6,458 nt of DNA from JANNPJ01 sp035474375 (GTDB lineage Bacteria > Actinomycetota > Actinomycetes > Actinomycetales > Kineosporiaceae). How positions within the stretch are numbered: position 1 is the stretch's first letter; the number at the start of each line of letters is the position of its first letter. The notes beneath the pieces were generated by a model. The model had not been told where the DNA came from. It searched no databases and saw only the letters and a program-made list of their open reading frames with translations. The translations under genes were made by a program, and so were the position numbers. The DNA lies in NCBI GenBank assembly GCA_035474375.1, contig DATINJ010000065.1, positions 1 to 6,458 on the forward strand, written 5' to 3'. Below are positions 5,284-6,458 of the stretch, one piece after another.

Positions 5284-6315
5284 TTAGGCCAGCACCAGAA
5301 TCCCGCCGGCCATCATCAGCAACTCGGCAGCGATCCAGGCCAGCAGCGTGGCAAGGGCGACCTTGGCCAGGATCTGGGCCAGGTTTCCTTCGAGACACAA
5401 GCTGTAGGTGACAAGGCCGGCTGTGAATCGCTGAACGTTCAGGCTCACAGTGAGCGGCTCTCCCAGGATGAGCCCGGACATCATGGGGATGTCCTTGGAC
5501 GGCGAATAGGTGGTCCCCGGGACGTACGGAAGCCCGAGAGCGGCCATGAACGCGGCGATCTCGACCAGTTTTGTCATACCGGCTCCGACCCCGGACGGCG
5601 AGAGCGGTTTGATCTCGTAATAGTCCTTACGGACTCCGTCGTCACACATTAAGTCCGGCCGAGCGATCCCGGTGGCGGAGGCGACGGCCAGGGCGAGAGC
5701 CTTGGCTCCGGAACCGAGTCCGGGATTATGGGCGGTGAGGAAGTCCTTGTACTGCGTCGGATTAAAGTTGTCGACGAAGGTGGTGGCCGGGCTGCAGCCA
5801 AGGGTGGCGCAGTAGTCCTGCTCGATCAAGCGCTCGGCGATGGTGCCGAACCCGGAGCCGAACTGAGGATCGGTGAACGCCGCCGGTGGGAAGCACAGCC
5901 GCTGGCCCCCGCTGGTCGACAGGCTTGCCCCCGGCGTCATGGAGCCGGTTACCAGCGCGGCGGTCGTGATCGGAGTCTTGGTTTCGGCGGCACCGATCGG
6001 CCCTTCGGCCTCAACTGACGTCGAGCCGAGACTCTCGGCCTCCCGCTGGGCCGCGATCTTGGGCTCGATCCCGGCCGAAGCGACCCGTTCATCATCCGCA
6101 CAGTCACAGGGCTGGTCACCGCAGCGTTGCACCACCGGGACAGCGCGCGGGCGGCTGGCCAAGGCGGCGCTAACGGCCGCGTTCCCGGCCGAGCGCTGCA
6201 GCGCGATAAGGCTCCGGGCATCGTGTGGCTTGCGGCCGGACCAGCCATCAACCGGACGGGATAGTGGGCGAGTCCTCGGTTCCTCGCGGCGCAGATATTC
6301 CTGGTGCACGCTCAT
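5284..6315 (-). CDS. Probable effector/cargo protein: eCIS/DUF4157-type N-terminal motifs, PD...ExK core, hydrophobic C-terminus
   Basis: This is a 343-residue protein without a signal peptide. The N-terminus is charged and disordered-looking, then has LQRSAGNAAV (39-48) and VVQRCGDQPCDCADDE (61-76). These motifs are common in actinobacterial proteins that carry, or neighbour, DUF4157 and are often encoded near extracellular contractile injection systems. DUF4157 itself (HExxH) is absent. Residues about 135-300 form the core, with RPDL (Asp221), then YEIKP (Glu234, Lys236) and a Gly-rich stretch, a spacing that fits the PD-(D/E)xK nuclease fold; the EIKPxSxxG form is seen in toxin nucleases. 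Residues about 313-343 are almost entirely hydrophobic and end the protein, suggesting a membrane segment. Cysteines: 65, 70, 72, 141, 169, 174, 224, 307. The ATG is preceded by GAGG at 5 nt. Nuclease activity and export route are inferences. No immunity gene is evident next to it within the window. Confidence 0.85.
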   Translation of the reverse strand: MSVHQEYLRREEPRTRPLSRPVDGWSGRKPHDARSLIALQRSAGNAAVSAALASRPRAVPVVQRCGDQPCDCADDERVASAGIEPKIAAQREAESLGSTSVEAEGPIGAAETKTPITTAALVTGSMTPGASLSTSGGQRLCFPPAAFTDPQFGSGFGTIAERLIEQDYCATLGCSPATTFVDNFNPTQYKDFLTAHNPGLGSGAKALALAVASATGIARPDLMCDDGVRKDYYEIKPLSPSGVGAGMTKLVEIAAFMAALGLPYVPGTTYSPSKDIPMMSGLILGEPLTVSLNVQRFTAGLVTYSLCLEGNLAQILAKVALATLLAWIAAELLMMAGGILVLA

Positions 6316-6458
6316 CGATACCTCGCTCGTTCGGCTTCACGAGTCCGCCGCCAATAATCTTAACCACGGACGGCTCGGCACTACCCCGATTTCGGTCGGG
6401 CATTCTATGAAATTTCCGCTACTCGTCCCCACGGCCGGGCCGGGTTGGCCATTTCGTC
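6316..6458 (-). promoter_or_regulatory. Upstream region of the effector-like gene: RBS and candidate -10 boxes
   Basis: The ribosome site GAGG (6321-6324) is 5 nt before the ATG. Two -10-like boxes read on the minus strand: TAGAAT (6402-6407, five of six to consensus) and TAAGAT (6357-6362). Neither has a clear -35. An inverted repeat CCCGA/TCGGG with a 6-nt spacer (6385-6400) lies just downstream of the TAGAAT box, over its expected start point, where a repressor could act. No gene is seen to the right edge. Confidence 0.4.

Noticed and set aside
5284..6315. Calling this protein a DUF4157 peptidase
   Set aside because: The N-terminal motifs match proteins linked with DUF4157, but no HExxH-type metal site occurs in the 343 residues.

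Overview
This is a high-GC window with dense third-position G/C, a GTG start preceded by a strong Shine-Dalgarno, TAnnnT-type -10 boxes and one apparent leaderless gene. Its proteins (an AfsR/LuxR-class ATPase regulator, a two-domain SGNH esterase, a polar lipoprotein, and a protein with the 'LQRSAGNAAV' and 'VVQRCG..PCDC' motifs) are typical of Actinomycetota. I cannot assign a genus from the sequence; a soil actinomycete such as Kribbella, Streptomyces or a member of Micromonosporaceae would fit.

Layout. Positions 1-1363 (minus) hold the N-terminal 454 residues of a large NB-ARC-like ATPase regulator that runs off the left edge. A 281-bp gap follows. Positions 1645-2835 (minus) encode a secreted SGNH esterase resembling carbohydrate esterase family 2. 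After an AT-rich promoter region, 2997-3833 (minus) encode a lipoprotein that appears to be translated from a leaderless mRNA. It is divergent from 3929-4936 (plus), a membrane-anchored extracytoplasmic protein with eight cysteines and no recognised family. Positions 4937-5283 contain no gene but are rich in structure: a hairpin over the stop codon, a 91-nt inverted repeat with 23-bp perfect arms, and a second, slightly diverged copy of the last ten codons of the upstream gene. Positions 5284-6315 (minus) encode a probable effector or cargo-type protein. Its N-terminal motifs are those of actinobacterial proteins linked with DUF4157 and extracellular contractile injection systems. Its core carries a PD...ExK signature suggestive of a restriction-endonuclease-fold nuclease, and its C-terminus is strongly hydrophobic.

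How the genes work together. Apart from the divergent pair at 3833/3929, which may share control, the genes look individually transcribed. Three of the five products are predicted to leave the cytoplasm by the general route (esterase, lipoprotein, eight-cysteine protein). The effector-like protein has no signal peptide and would depend on a specialised apparatus. No injection-system structural gene is in the window, so that link rests on motifs alone. The strongest leads are the effector-like gene and the duplicated gene 3' end around the long inverted repeat.
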